Positions 26,380 through 37,257 are shown, counted from the first letter of the stretch. The stretch is DNA of 64,000 nt from CAIYRG01 sp963747255 (GCA_963747255.1 CAVVEG010000017.1:248001-312000); one strand, 5' to 3'. The notes: generated by a model from the sequence alone, not told the origin. Numbers and translations are program-made.

Positions 26380-29300
26380 ATGAACTCTACCGCGACGCGG
26401 TTTGCGACCCTTATGGGGTCTGCTTCGATCCTGACATTGGCGACGGCAATCGGCGCAAATGCCCAGCAAATGATGATGGCGCAGGCTGCGCCGGAAGCGG
26501 TTCCGGAGCAGGTTCTCGTCACGGGTTCGCTGATTCACGGCACCGCTGCGGTGGGCGTTCCGGTGACCAATCTCGGCACCCAGGATTTCACCGAGACCGG
26601 CAATGTCACCATCGGCGACCTGTTCCGCACCGTTCCCCAGGCAAATGTCGCGCCGGGACCTTCAGCGACAAATTCCGGCGGGCATCAGGAACGCGAGACG
26701 CGTGTCAATATTCGTGGCCTCGATCAGACCGGACCCCGCACGCTGCTGATGGTGGACGGCGTACGGTTTCCACCGCAGGCGGACGGATTGTGCGCGATCG
26801 ACCCGTCCATCATCCCTGCGCTGGCTCTGGATCGCGTTGACATCCTCGCGGATGGCGCATCGGCGACCTACGGGTCCGACGCCATCGCCGGCGTTATCAA
26901 TGTCATTCTGAAACGCAATTTCGACGGCGCCGTGACCTTGCTGCACGTGCAGCAGCCGACCGACGGTGGCGGGCTGCAATTTCAAGCCTCTCAATTCTAC
27001 GGCCGCACCTGGCAGGGCGGCGGTATCACCCTCACCTATGAGTGGCAGAACGAGAACGAGGTCAAGGGCACCGTCCATTCCAATTACACTGCGAATTACA
27101 CGCCCTGGGGACTGGACAATCAGATCCCGATCGGTTCCTCGCAGCCGGGCGTGGTTTCGACGGGCGCCGCGAATGTCAACAACGGCGCCGGAAATACCGG
27201 CGTCGGTACTGTCTGCAGCAATTGCTATTCCGTTCCGACCGGCACCGGGGCCAATTTCAACCCGATCAACAATGGCATCGGCCCGCTGATCCCCGGCGGC
27301 GCCGCGCCGCTGACCTGGGCGTCACTGCTGTCACATCCAGGCGTGCTGAATGAAGTCGATCCGCTGAAACAGGGCTGGGAACAGGGCGCGCAACAGAAGA
27401 ATTCAATGGTCGCCACTTTCGACCAGAGTTTGTTCCCCGGCGTGTCCTTCTTCTTTACCGGTTTTTATGCCAATCGCCGGGTCCAGGAATTGCTGTCGCC
27501 GGAATACAGCCAGGGGGTCACCTCCGAAATCCGGACCTGGGCCGTACCGACCATCAATCCCTATTATCCGACCGGCGCACCAGGCGGCCTGCGGGTTTCC
27601 TATGATTTCGCGCATGAGGTCCCACCGACGATTCCGGCCTATGAACTTTCGCAACGTTATTCCTACGGGTTCAATCTCGATCTGCCCTTCATGTGGAGCG
27701 GGCAGATCTACGATTCCCGCAGCAACGAGACCAACCAGTACAGCCTGCATTATATCAACGCGAATTCCGCCAGTATTGCTTTGGGCAATACGGTTGGCGG
27801 GGTGACAAAGCCGGCATCCATTCCCTATCTGAACGTGTTCTGCGATCCGGGCGCGTTTCAGTGCAACTCTCCCGCAACGCTCGCCTATATCGGAGGGATG
27901 CGCGTTCTTGGGCGATCATTACCTGATCGAGGAAAAAGGCGCGCATTTCGACGGACCGCTGCTCGACCTTCCCGCCGGCCAGATCAAAGCGGCTATCGGC
28001 GGCAGTTACGAATCGGACAATGTGCAGGCCTATGCCGCCAACAACGCAGGCGAACAGCAGGTTCAGGGCAGCACGACGCCTCCGCCCTTTACTCCGGCTC
28101 TCGATACCGAACCCTATACGGTCTGGGCCGGGTTTGCCCAGCTCGATATCCCCGTGTTCGGCGACAATTTCAATTTCCCGCTGATGCGCAAGCTGGACCT
28201 TGAAGGCTCGTGGCGGCATGACCAGTATCACGGCACGCTGAACGGCGGCACCAGCAATCCAAAGATCGCGTTCACCTGGCTGATCGACGACATGATCGGC
28301 GCCACGGTGCGGGGTTCATGGGGCACATCCTTCCGCTTCGCCAATGCCGGCGAATATTCCACCATCGCCAGCGATGCCAATTCTGCCTATAATTTCCCAA
28401 GTCAGCCCGTTATTCAGATCCTTTGCACGGGGGGGCACCCGGCTGCGGGCAGCCTGGCGGCGGATCTCTTTGCCGCAGGGTTCGGTTGCGGTTCAACCCC
28501 GGGTGGCGAGAACTGGTCAGGCGGACCGCATCCCGAATTGCGCTCCTTTACCACCCCTTCGGGAACCAGCATGTCGCGCGAGGGCGGCACTTCGCTCGCG
28601 CCCGAAACCTCGAACAACTATAGCATCGGTATCGAATTGGCGCCGCAGATCGACTTCCTCCGTGGTTTCGATCTGCAGGCCACGTGGTACAGCGTCAAGG
28701 TGAATGGCACACTTCTGGGGTTCAACTCAGTGAGCGCCAATACGCTGTCCAACTCGGCCGAACGTTTCCACTTCATTCTGCCGAGCGATCTCGGCTGTCC
28801 GGTTGCAGCCAATGCAAATCCGACAAGCTGCGCGCCATTCGAGAAGATGGTGGCCTCTGCGGTTCTCGATCGCAACAGTTCGCTTGGTCTCTCGGATGCA
28901 CCGAATGTGTACTGGATCGATGATGGCAGCACCGTGGGGACAGGATACCAGACGGTCCATGGTGTCGATTTCAACGCCAGCTATGACTTCGACGCCGGAG
29001 ATTACGGCGCCTGGAATACCGGTATCACGGGCACCTATTATCTGAACCGCTGGTACACCACTGTGAGCGGCGTTGCGCCCGTCGACCTCTATCATCTGAA
29101 CATTCAATCGGCCGGAGGAATTCCGCAAAACGGCGTCGCACTCGGCAGCACCGGTAATGCCGGCAGTCCAAGATTCATTTACCGGGCGCAGGATTGGGTG
29201 GAGCAACGGGCCGTTCAACATCACCGGCTTTCTGAATTACCAGTCGCATTATTTCACCGGATGGAATGTCCCGCCCAATGTGAACTTCCAGTGCGTGGCG

Positions 29301-29591
29301 TCAGGCGGCACCGTTGGCGGTGGGACATTCCCCTGCGCAATCAACAACTGGAGCAATATCGAACCGTCCTGGTACACGTTCGATCTGTCCTTCGGCTACA
29401 ACACCGGCGATATTCCGTCCAACGAATATCTGAAAAACATGACGATCCAGCTGACCGTGCAGAATCTGATGGGCAAACATTCTTCCTTTGAATATGGCCC
29501 CAGCACCAGCACCCGTAACTATGCCGGTTATGATATTCTGAAGCCCAATGTTGGCCGCATCATTGGGTTGACACTGGTCAAGAATTGGTAA
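26380..29591 (+). CDS. TonB-dependent receptor 1 (two frameshifts)
   Basis: An outer-membrane receptor of about 1070 residues. Signal peptide MNSTATRFATLMGSASILTL ends near GANAQQ; a TonB-box-like VPEQVLVTGS follows, then the plug (TRVNIRGLDQTGPRTLLMVDG, RVDILADGASATYGSDAIAG, VINVILKRNF) and a beta-barrel ending in GRIIGLTLVKNW, with terminal Trp as usual. Two breaks interrupt it: one extra G in the run 27910-27912 and one at 29191-29192. Removing each restores alignment with receptor 2 (for example SHYFTGWNVPPNVNFQC versus SHYYSAWAVPPNVNFQC). It imports an unknown substrate; the ancestral type includes receptors for siderophores, sugars and oligomers. Confidence 0.85.
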
Positions 29592-29891
29592 TCTGCCCGT
29601 AACCGTGTCCGGGTCGAATCAATTCTCGACGCCGGACTGGGCGGCCAGATAAGGGACTGATCATAATCGTTTTTTTATGTTATGTTTTTCTGGCGCTGAG
29701 AAGTTGCGTCAATACTGCAACACATTTGAAGAATCGCGACAGATCGCGGTTGTGCGAACAATCATCTGATTGATTTTGGAATCCCGTTGCCTAACCTGCG
29801 CCTGCGCGGCGCGGAACGGGGTTTCGCCGGGGTGACCTCCGCCCGCGGATAACGGGTGCGCAATTTCTTGCGCATGACAAATGGGGGAATC
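29592..29891. other. Intergenic leader of TonB receptor 2; no gene seen
   Basis: 300 bp between the tandem receptors. It includes an AT-rich patch (TTTTTTATGTTATGTTTTTC near 29670), unusual in this GC-rich window and a likely promoter area, and the TTGCGTCAATACTGCAACAC element noted upstream of receptor 1. GGGGGAATC precedes ATG 29892. I see no RNA gene or riboswitch. Confidence 0.4.
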
Positions 29892-32800
29892 ATGAACTCG
29901 ACGGCTTCGCGGTTTGCAACTCTTATGGGGTCGGCATCGTTTCTGACACTGACAACGGCGCTTGGCGTGCATGCGCAGCAGATGACGGCGCAGGCGCCGG
30001 CGGCAGCCGAAGTGCCCGAACAGGTTCTTGTAACCGGATCGCTAATTCACGGCGCGGCCGCAGTCGGCGTGCCGGTCACCAATCTCGGCGTGCAGGACTT
30101 TGCCCAGACGGGCAATATTTCAATTGGCGAACTGTTTCAGACGGTGCCTGCCGCCAATGTTCAGCTTCCCCAGGCGACCATCAATGGCGGCCAGCAGGAA
30201 CGCAACAATCGCGTCAATATCCGCGGTCTTGACACCACCGGTCCGAGATCGCTGCTGATGATCGACGGTATCCGCTTTCCGCCACAGGCCGACGGACTGT
30301 GCGTCATCGATCCTTCCATCATCCCTGCACTCGCTTTGGACCGCGTCGATATCCTTGCCGATGGCGCGTCCGCAACCTACGGCTCGGACGCCATCGCCGG
30401 CGTGGTCAATGTCATTCTGAAGCGCAATTTCGATGGCGCCACCACGCTGCTGCACGTCCAGCAACCGACCGATGGCGGCGGCTTCCAGTTCGATGGCCAG
30501 CAATTGTGGGGCCGGACGTGGGATAGCGGCGGCGTCACGTTGACCTATGAGCATCTCGATATCGTGCCGATCAAGGGCGGGACACACTCGAAATTCACGA
30601 TCAATTATACGCCCTGGGGTCTCGATAACCAGACTCCGATCGGCGCTTCCGTTCCGGCCACGATTTCAACCGGGAAGCCGAAGGTCAATAACGGCAATGG
30701 CATTTCGGGCGTCGGCACCATTTGCAGCAACTGCTATGCCGTGCCCGCCGGAGCCGGCGGCAATTTCAACCCGATCAATAACGGGGTTGGCCCCCTTGCT
30801 CCGTCCAGCGCGGGGCCGTCCTGGGGGAATTTTGTGGCGGGCACCACAAATGAGCTCTCGCAAGCTTTGGCGGTCGGCTGGGAGGATGCGGCGCAACAGA
30901 AGAATTCGATCGTCGGCACGATCGACCAGAGACTGTTCCCTGGCGTTTCGTTCTTCTTCACCGGCTTTTACGCCAATCGCCGGATCGAAAATCAGGAGCC
31001 CCCATTCTACAGCAACGGCGTACCCAACGCGATCAAGACGCTCGCCGTTCCTACCATCAATCCCTATTACCCGACCGGCGCACCGGCGGGCCTGAATGTC
31101 TCAACCGATCTCGCCTATTATGTGCCGACCTTCAACGATGCGTTCGAAATTTCAGACCGTTATTCGTTCGGCCTGAATCTCGACCTGCCATTCAACTGGT
31201 CCGGCCAGATCTATGATTCCCGCAGCTATGAAACCAGCCAATATGTTCTGAAGCTGGTAAACAGCAAGTACGCCAACAATGCTCTTGGCAATGTCGTCAA
31301 CGGATTCGCCAAGCCGGCGAGCATTCCCTATCTGAACGTGTTCTGCGACCCGAGGCAGTACCAGTGCAATTCTCCTGCAACGCTGAATTACATCACGGCA
31401 TACCGTCATCTTGGCGACATCTATTCGATTGAAGAAAAAGGAGGGCGCTTCGACGGCCCGCTGTTCGATCTGCCGGGCGGGCAGATCAAGGCGGCTATCG
31501 GCGGCAGCTATGAATCCGACAATGTGCTCGGCATCCAGGCCAATGCTGTCAGCGTAGATCCGAATGGAACGCCGTCATCGCCAACCATCGCACCGCTGAT
31601 CGATCCGGAGCCGTACACGGTCTGGGCCGGTTTTGCCCAGCTCGATATTCCGGTCTTCGGAGACAATTTCAATCTGCCCCTGGTGCGTAAACTCGATCTC
31701 GAAGCGTCGTGGCGCCACGACCGGTATAACGGAACTCTCAGCGGCGGCACGAGCAATCCGAAGCTCGCATTCACCTGGCTGATCGACGAGATGACCGGCG
31801 CCACTGTCCGCGGTTCGTGGGGCACATCGTTTCGTTTCGCCAATGCCGGCGAATATTCGGTGGTGCTGAGCGACCAGAATGTCGCGACCAACCTGCCCGG
31901 CGCTCAGCAGGCCGCGATCGGTTGTGTTGGCAATGCTGCGCCAGCGGGCAGCGCCTCCGCCCAGCTCGTGGCAGCGGGTTTTGCCTGCGGCTCGACGCCG
32001 GGCGGTATCCTGTGGTCCGGTGGACCGCACGCCGCCTTGCGCGAATATACCACGCCGTCGGGCCAGGCCATGACCCGCGAAGGCGGCCTCGCGCTTGCTC
32101 CGGAATCGGCAACAAACTACAGCGTCGGACTGGAGTTGGCGCCGCAGATCGACCTGCTGCGCGGTTTTGACCTGCAGGTGACCTATTACAGCGTCAAGAT
32201 CAATCACGTGCTGCAACCATTCAACCAGATGAGTTCGCAGATCCTGTCGGATCCGAACCATCGCTTCCATTTCATCTTCCCGAGCGATCTCGGCTGTCCC
32301 GTGGCGGCAAATGCGAATCCGACAAGCTGCGCGCCATTTGAGAAGATGGCCACGGCGGCAATTCTCGACGCGGGAAGCACCGTGGATATCAGCCAGATAT
32401 CGAGCATTAGCTGGCTCAGCGACGGCAGCACATTCGGATCGGGGTTCATGCATGTTTCCGGCGTCGACTTCAGCGCCAGCTACGATCTCGATCTCGGTGA
32501 TTATGGCGCCTGGAACACAGGCATCACCGGTACCTATTATCTGTCGAATTTCCTGCAGACAGTAACGGGCGGCTCGGTCATCGACGTACTGAATCAGAAC
32601 ATTCAGCCGGCCGGCGGCATTCTCCAGAACGGCGTCGAAACAACCCCGAAACTGGTCTGGCGCGCGCGACTGGGCTGGAGCGATGGCCCGTACAGCGTTA
32701 CCGGATTCATGAATTACTCGTCCCACTACTATTCGGCGTGGGCCGTGCCGCCAAACGTCAACTTCCAGTGCACGACGTCGGGCGGAAGCACGGGCGGCGG

Positions 32801-33068
32801 GACGCTGCCATGCGCGATCGGCAACTACTCGAATATCGAACCTTCCTACATAACATTCGATCTGTCGTTCGGTTACAACACGGGCGATATGCCGACCAAT
32901 GATTATCTGAAACATATCGGGCTGACGCTTACGGTCCAGAACCTGATGGGCGTTCATTCGCCCTTCGCTTATGGCCCGGTGAACGTGAACCGCAACGCGG
33001 CAGCCTTCGATATCTTCCGCCCGGATATTGGGCGCATTGTGGGCCTGACGATCGTCAAAAACTGGTAA
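29892..33068 (+). CDS. TonB-dependent receptor 2 (intact)
   Basis: 1058 residues, a full-length outer-membrane receptor. Signal peptide MNSTASRFATLMGSASFLTL, TonB-box-like EVPEQVLVTGS, plug with NRVNIRGLDTTGPRSLLMID and DILADGASATYGSDAIAG, and a barrel ending GRIVGLTIVKNW. Its sequence parallels receptor 1 throughout and at places the DNA is nearly identical (around 32288-32345 versus 28798-28855), so the pair arose by tandem duplication. Shared cysteine pairs such as GTICSNCYAVP and the C...C at NVFCDP/QYQCNSPATL probably form loop disulfides. ATG 29892 is chosen over 29856 by matching receptor 1 and the GGGGG site. A transcription-terminator-like hairpin follows. Confidence 0.9.
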   Translation: MNSTASRFATLMGSASFLTLTTALGVHAQQMTAQAPAAAEVPEQVLVTGSLIHGAAAVGVPVTNLGVQDFAQTGNISIGELFQTVPAANVQLPQATINGGQQERNNRVNIRGLDTTGPRSLLMIDGIRFPPQADGLCVIDPSIIPALALDRVDILADGASATYGSDAIAGVVNVILKRNFDGATTLLHVQQPTDGGGFQFDGQQLWGRTWDSGGVTLTYEHLDIVPIKGGTHSKFTINYTPWGLDNQTPIGASVPATISTGKPKVNNGNGISGVGTICSNCYAVPAGAGGNFNPINNGVGPLAPSSAGPSWGNFVAGTTNELSQALAVGWEDAAQQKNSIVGTIDQRLFPGVSFFFTGFYANRRIENQEPPFYSNGVPNAIKTLAVPTINPYYPTGAPAGLNVSTDLAYYVPTFNDAFEISDRYSFGLNLDLPFNWSGQIYDSRSYETSQYVLKLVNSKYANNALGNVVNGFAKPASIPYLNVFCDPRQYQCNSPATLNYITAYRHLGDIYSIEEKGGRFDGPLFDLPGGQIKAAIGGSYESDNVLGIQANAVSVDPNGTPSSPTIAPLIDPEPYTVWAGFAQLDIPVFGDNFNLPLVRKLDLEASWRHDRYNGTLSGGTSNPKLAFTWLIDEMTGATVRGSWGTSFRFANAGEYSVVLSDQNVATNLPGAQQAAIGCVGNAAPAGSASAQLVAAGFACGSTPGGILWSGGPHAALREYTTPSGQAMTREGGLALAPESATNYSVGLELAPQIDLLRGFDLQVTYYSVKINHVLQPFNQMSSQILSDPNHRFHFIFPSDLGCPVAANANPTSCAPFEKMATAAILDAGSTVDISQISSISWLSDGSTFGSGFMHVSGVDFSASYDLDLGDYGAWNTGITGTYYLSNFLQTVTGGSVIDVLNQNIQPAGGILQNGVETTPKLVWRARLGWSDGPYSVTGFMNYSSHYYSAWAVPPNVNFQCTTSGGSTGGGTLPCAIGNYSNIEPSYITFDLSFGYNTGDMPTNDYLKHIGLTLTVQNLMGVHSPFAYGPVNVNRNAAAFDIFRPDIGRIVGLTIVKNW

Positions 33069-33073
33069 GTTCT

Positions 33074-33106
33074 ATTGCCCGTCTCCCCTTTGGGGAGGCG
33101 GGCAAT
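33074..33106 (+). terminator. Strong hairpin after TonB receptor 2
   Basis: ATTGCCCGTCTCCCC pairs with GGGGAGGCGGGCAAT across a TTT loop, 15 bp with one G-U pair. It starts 6 bp after the receptor stop. The run of T after it is weak (TTCTCC), so it may be a terminator or an mRNA-stabilising stem. Confidence 0.6.
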
Positions 33107-33134
33107 TCTCCTCATCACGACCGGCCACCTCACC

Positions 33135-33158
33135 ATGGGCGGACTTGATTCCGCCCAT
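33135..33158. repeat. Palindromic intergenic repeat (ATGGGCGGA arms)
   Basis: Perfect 9-bp inverted arms ATGGGCGGA and TCCGCCCAT. The same arms occur in the nested hairpin at 26069-26116. First of three palindromes in the 319-bp gap between receptor 2 and the next gene; apart from these repeats and the hairpin that gap has no gene. Confidence 0.72.
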
Positions 33159-33221
33159 CCAGTTGACGAATGTCCATTCGGCAGAAAAACCCTTTTGCGT
33201 CACGGATGGTTCAAGCACTGG

Positions 33222-33245
33222 ATGGCCGGGTCGGAGCCCGGCCAT
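33222..33245. repeat. Palindromic intergenic repeat (ATGGCCGGG arms)
   Basis: Inverted arms ATGGCCGGG and CCCGGCCAT around TCGGAG, the same arms as at 25991-26014 but with a different loop. Preceded by CTGG, as is the third copy. Confidence 0.74.
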
Positions 33246-33292
33246 GGTGAAATGAGGGCGCTGCCCATTAAGGGATGAGGGTAGGAGAGCCT

Positions 33293-33344
33293 TTTCGCGC
33301 GGCAGACGCCGCGCTACTGGATGGGCGGTTCGGAGACCGCCCAT
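33293..33344. repeat. Dispersed repeat: second copy of 36-bp block plus hairpin
   Basis: Bases 33293-33328 equal 26041-26076. They run into a hairpin, ATGGGCGGT and ACCGCCCAT around TTCGGA (33321-33344). The loop differs from the first copy while the arms are kept, which points to selection on, or insertion of, the stem. Confidence 0.75.
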
Positions 33345-33387
33345 GGAGGGGGTTGTTTCCGCAAAGCGGACAGTTTCCGGAAGTGCG

Positions 33388-33552
33388 ATGCGCGCGTTCT
33401 GGTTCATGCTCGGCGGCCTGCTGCTGGCGATTGCGGTTGCGCTCTTCATCGCAGAGCGTGGCTATGACCGTCTGAAATGGTCCGGCGACGCGGTTTCCAT
33501 GCGCCTCGCCGCCGCAGAGCCTGATCCAGACTGGATCCGGAACCACCTGTGA
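33388..33552 (+). CDS. Small single-pass membrane protein (54 residues)
   Basis: Starts MRAFWFMLGGLLLAIAVALF, one membrane helix, followed by a polar tail (ERGYDRLKWSGDAVSMRLA) rich in charged residues and ending WIRNHL. The stop overlaps the GTG start of the TPR transferase gene (GTGA), so the two are translationally coupled. It may anchor or assist that protein, which is an inference from the overlap only. AGTGCGATG gives a weak ribosome site. Confidence 0.55.
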   Translation: MRAFWFMLGGLLLAIAVALFIAERGYDRLKWSGDAVSMRLAAAEPDPDWIRNHL

Positions 33553-35926
33553 TAGCCCATCCGTTGCAGGATGCATTGGCTCTTCATGAACAGGGCAGGA
33601 TTGCCGAAGCTGCTGCGGTTTACCGTCAGATCCTCGCCCAGGATCCGTGCAATCCGGACGCGCTGCATGCGCTCGGTGTCGCGGAACTGCAGACCGGGAA
33701 TGCCGCTCAATCGATCGCGTTGATCGCAAACGCCATAGCGATCGACTCCCGGGTCGCCAATTATCATTCCAATCTCGGACTCGCATTGTCGCATTGTGGA
33801 CGTTTCGAAGAGGCGCTGGCGAGCTTCGACACGGCGCTTGCAATCAATCCCGGTTCGGCAAACACCCTGAATCATCGCGGAAACGTGCTGCGCAGTCTCG
33901 GCCGGCCTGAACAGGCGCTTGCCGCCTATGCCCGCGCGCTGGCCATCGAGCCCCGGCATGCCGACGCGCTGAACAATCGCGGCGCCGTTCTCACCGATCT
34001 GAACCGCACGGACGAGGCGCTCGCGAGCTTTGGCCGCGCTCTTGGCGTCGCTCCCAACCATGCGGGGGCGCTCTGCAACCGTGCTGCGCTCAGGATACGG
34101 ATGAAACAGTTTGGCGCGGCGCTTGCGGATCTGGACCGCGCAAAGTCGCTGGAGCCGGAAAATCCGGTCGTGCTGAATAATCGCGGCAACGCACTTTGCG
34201 GACTGAACCGCCACGCCGAGGCGCTGGTGGAATTCAGCCGGGCCTTGAGCATCAACCCGCGCTACGCCGATGCATGGTTCAATCGCGCGGCGGCTTGCGG
34301 AGATTTGCGGCGGTTCGAGGAGGCACTCGCGGATCTCAACCAGGCTCTCTCGCTGCAACCGGATCGGCGTTGGATGCGCTGATCGCGCGTGGCCAGATCC
34401 TGCAGAACCTGAAGCGTCCGGAAGAGGCTTTGGAATCCTACAACCTGGCGCTGACGACCGGCCCCGGAAACGCGGAGGCTCTGGCGAGGCGGGGCCATTT
34501 GTGGAGCGAATTCGGAAAAATGGATCTGGCCTTTGCGGATTATGATCGGGCCGCGGCGATCGCGCCGGATCAGGAACTGCTTCCCGGCTGGCGCGCCTTC
34601 TGCAAATTGAAAATCTGTGACTGGCATGGACTTGCCGGGGATATTGGGCGCATCGAACAGGGCGTCGATCAGGGAAAACCCGTTTGTTCTCCCGCCGTGC
34701 TGCTCGCGATGTCCGGATCTCCGCAGCGGCTGCTGCAATGCGCGGCGACGTTCTCGCAGCGATACCACCCGCCTACGGAAACTGCGCCGTTCTCGGGCGG
34801 AGCACCGCGCGATCGCATCCGGTTGGGATATTTCTCGGCGGATTTTCACGAGCACGCTACCGCCTGGCTGACGGCAGGGCTTTTCGAACAGCATGACAGG
34901 ACGCGTTTTGAGATTACGGCTTTCTCGTTTGGGACGGCCGGTGAGAATCCGATGCGCGTCCGTCTTGCTCAGGCGTTCGATCACTTCATCGATATCGGCC
35001 GCATCTCCGACGCGGAGGCCGTAAGGATCGCGCGACAAAGCGGCATCGACATTGCGGTCGATTTGAAGGGGTTCACCGAAGGCGGACGGCCCGGAATTTT
35101 CGCCTCCCGCGCCGCGCCGATACAGGTGAGTTATCTGGGATATCCGGGAACGATCGGGGCCGGTTACTTCGATTATCTGATCGCGGACAGGATCGTGTTG
35201 CCGGAATCCGCGCAGATGTTCTATCGCGAGCATGTGGTCTGGCTCCCCGACAGTTATCAACCCAATGACTCAAAACGGGTGATGGCCACCGGCGCTGCAG
35301 GGCGGCCGCATTTCGGCCTGCCGGAAGAAGCATTCGTTTTTTGCTGCTTCAATAACAATTACAAGATCATGCCTGCCATGTTTGACATCTGGATGCGGCT
35401 GTTGACCCGGGTCGAGCGAGCCGTTTTATGGCTGATCGAAGACAATCCCTTCGCGGTGAGGAATCTGAGGGCAGAAGCGCAACTCCGCGGCGTGAATCCG
35501 GAACGGCTGATATTTGCAACGCGCGCCAGTCAACCCGAACATCTGGGGCGGCATCGGCTGGCCGATCTTTTTCTCGACACACTGCCCTACAATGCGCACA
35601 CGACCGCGAGCGATGCGCTTTGGGCCGGTCTGCCGGTCCTCACCTGCGCGGGAACGGCTTTTCAGGGCAGGGTTGCCGCGAGCCTGCTGCGTGCGATTGG
35701 TCTTCCAGAACTGATTACGGAAGATGCTCATGCCTATGAATGCGCCGCATTGCGCCTTGCCAGCAATCCGCGCGAACTGCAGGCGATCCGGGAAAAGCTG
35801 ATCGCGAACCGGAATTGTCAGCCGCTGTTCGATACGCTCCGCTACACGCGCAATCTGGAAGCGGCCTTCACCCGGATCTGGCAACGACACAATTCGGGGC
35901 GGCCACCGGAATCCTTCCATCTCTGA
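33549..35926 (+). CDS. TPR protein with O-GlcNAc-transferase-like (SPINDLY) domain (frameshift)
   Basis: About 790 residues. Residues 1-330 are a chain of roughly nine TPR units (LGVAELQTGNAAQSIALI, NRGNVLRSLGRPEQALAAY and so on). The rest is a GT41-like domain: RIRLGYFSADFHEHATAWL, DIAVDLKGFTEGGRPGIF, APIQVSYLGYPGTIGAGYFD, FNNNYKIMPAMFDIWMRLL and DLFLDTLPYNAHTTASDAL. These are the usual motifs of bacterial OGT/SPINDLY homologs that glycosylate proteins. The halves are one base out of phase at about 34364; here a base must be added, unlike most breaks in the window. GTG start overlaps the small membrane gene. Target and donor sugar are unknown. Confidence 0.82.
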
Positions 35927-36289
35927 CCTGATGCGACGATCAGGCATCTGTTTCGCGGGAAACACTCGCTTGCCGGACGGACTTCGGCGTCATTAGCCTC
36001 CGGTCGAAAAAGGACCATGCTGCTTCATGATTTCCGGCAAATGCTCCACAACGCCGCTCAACTTCAGCATGCGGAATTTCGGCCCACCTTCATGTTTCGG
36101 AGGCGAATGTTACCTTTGCGGTTACGGTTGTAAATCGGTAAAACCCCGGGAAATCCCTCAACTGTAGCTTTGTAACGGTTGCGCTGGGAAAAATTCAAAA
36201 GGACAACCAAAAGTAGAAATTCTGGATTGTTCCACAAACACAAAGGCTGTTCTAAACCTGTGACGACGATTGGGAGGAAACGAAAGAAA
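35927..36289. other. Non-coding region upstream of cytochrome c gene
   Basis: 363 bp without a credible gene. It is less GC-rich than its surroundings towards 36160-36260. GTTACGGTTGTAA at about 36121 and TTGTAACGGTTG at about 36169 look like two related short motifs and could be regulator sites. GGGAGGA at 36272-36278 serves the cytochrome gene. Confidence 0.35.
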
Positions 36290-37234
36290 ATGCGTTGGAT
36301 TTCGGCTGCATTGCTGCTTTGTGCGCCCGCGGTTGTTCTGGCGGCCGAGGCGCCGCCCGATTGGGCCTTTCTGGCGCGCGCACCCGGCGTTCAAACCGGG
36401 CCGGAGGATACCCAGCCGCGTCACCGCCCGGGCAGCAACAAGGCATACACGCAGGCGCAGATCGACGATATTTTCAACCCGCCCGACTGGTATCCGGACG
36501 AGCACCCGCCAATGCCCGAACTGGTCTCGCACGGTAAACAGCCCGTCGTGCATGGCTGCGCGCAATGCCACCTGACGACGGGCAGGGGCCACCCGGAATC
36601 GGCGAACATCGCCGGACTGCCCGCAGGCTATATCGAGGAGCAGATTGCCGAATTCAGGAATGGCTCGCGCACGAGTTCGCTTCCCGCCAACTCGGTCATG
36701 ATCACCTTTGCAAAGGCTCTCAAGGATGACGAAGTAAAGCCGGCGGCGGAATATTTCGCCTCCATCAAACCGCAACTCTGGACCAAAGTCGTCGAGACTG
36801 TGGACGTGCCCAAAAGCTTCGTGGGCGAGGGCAATATGCGGTTCGAGCTGCCTGGCGGCGGGAAGGAGCCGCTCGGACGCCGCATCCTGGAATTGCCGTC
36901 CGACGAAATCGGCGCAAAGAGCCGCGATCCCCATTCGCCATTCATCGCCTATGTGCCGGTCGGCAGCATCAAGGCCGGCGAAACCCTGGTTCAGACCGGG
37001 GGAGGGGGCAAAACCATCCAGTGCACCATCTGCCACGGCGCCGATCTCAGGGGCATCGGCAATGTTCCGGGGCTGGCCGGACATTCGGCGATCTATATTT
37101 TCCGCCAGCTTTACGACATTCAGCACGGCGCCCGGAAAGGCAATTCGGTGGCGTTGATGCAGCCGGTCGTGGCGAAGCTCACGCAGGACGACATGATAGA
37201 TCTCGCGGCCTATATGGCTTCGCGCACGCCCTGA
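36290..37234 (+). CDS. Secreted dihaem cytochrome c
   Basis: 314 residues with a signal peptide (MRWISAALLLCAPAVVLAAE). Two haem sites, CAQCH near residue 90 and CTICH near residue 248, each sit in a class I cytochrome c domain with a following methionine (for example MQPVVAKLT). The architecture resembles cytochrome c4/c553-type proteins with a long linker between haems. It probably carries electrons in the periplasm, perhaps to the caa3 oxidase encoded downstream on the other strand. GGGAGGA fixes the start at 36290, not the ATG at 36179. A hairpin follows the stop. Confidence 0.87.
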   Translation: MRWISAALLLCAPAVVLAAEAPPDWAFLARAPGVQTGPEDTQPRHRPGSNKAYTQAQIDDIFNPPDWYPDEHPPMPELVSHGKQPVVHGCAQCHLTTGRGHPESANIAGLPAGYIEEQIAEFRNGSRTSSLPANSVMITFAKALKDDEVKPAAEYFASIKPQLWTKVVETVDVPKSFVGEGNMRFELPGGGKEPLGRRILELPSDEIGAKSRDPHSPFIAYVPVGSIKAGETLVQTGGGGKTIQCTICHGADLRGIGNVPGLAGHSAIYIFRQLYDIQHGARKGNSVALMQPVVAKLTQDDMIDLAAYMASRTP

Positions 37235-37257
37235 CCGGTTGAGGCTCGAGCTGGACC

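Noticed and set aside
33275..33475. Second small protein with the same string
   Set aside because: It overlaps the repeat copy and palindromes and has no ribosome site or other support.
36179..36289. Longer N-terminus for the dihaem cytochrome c from ATG 36179
   Set aside because: The added 37 residues are basic and polar and would mask a clean signal peptide that starts after GGGAGGA at 36290.
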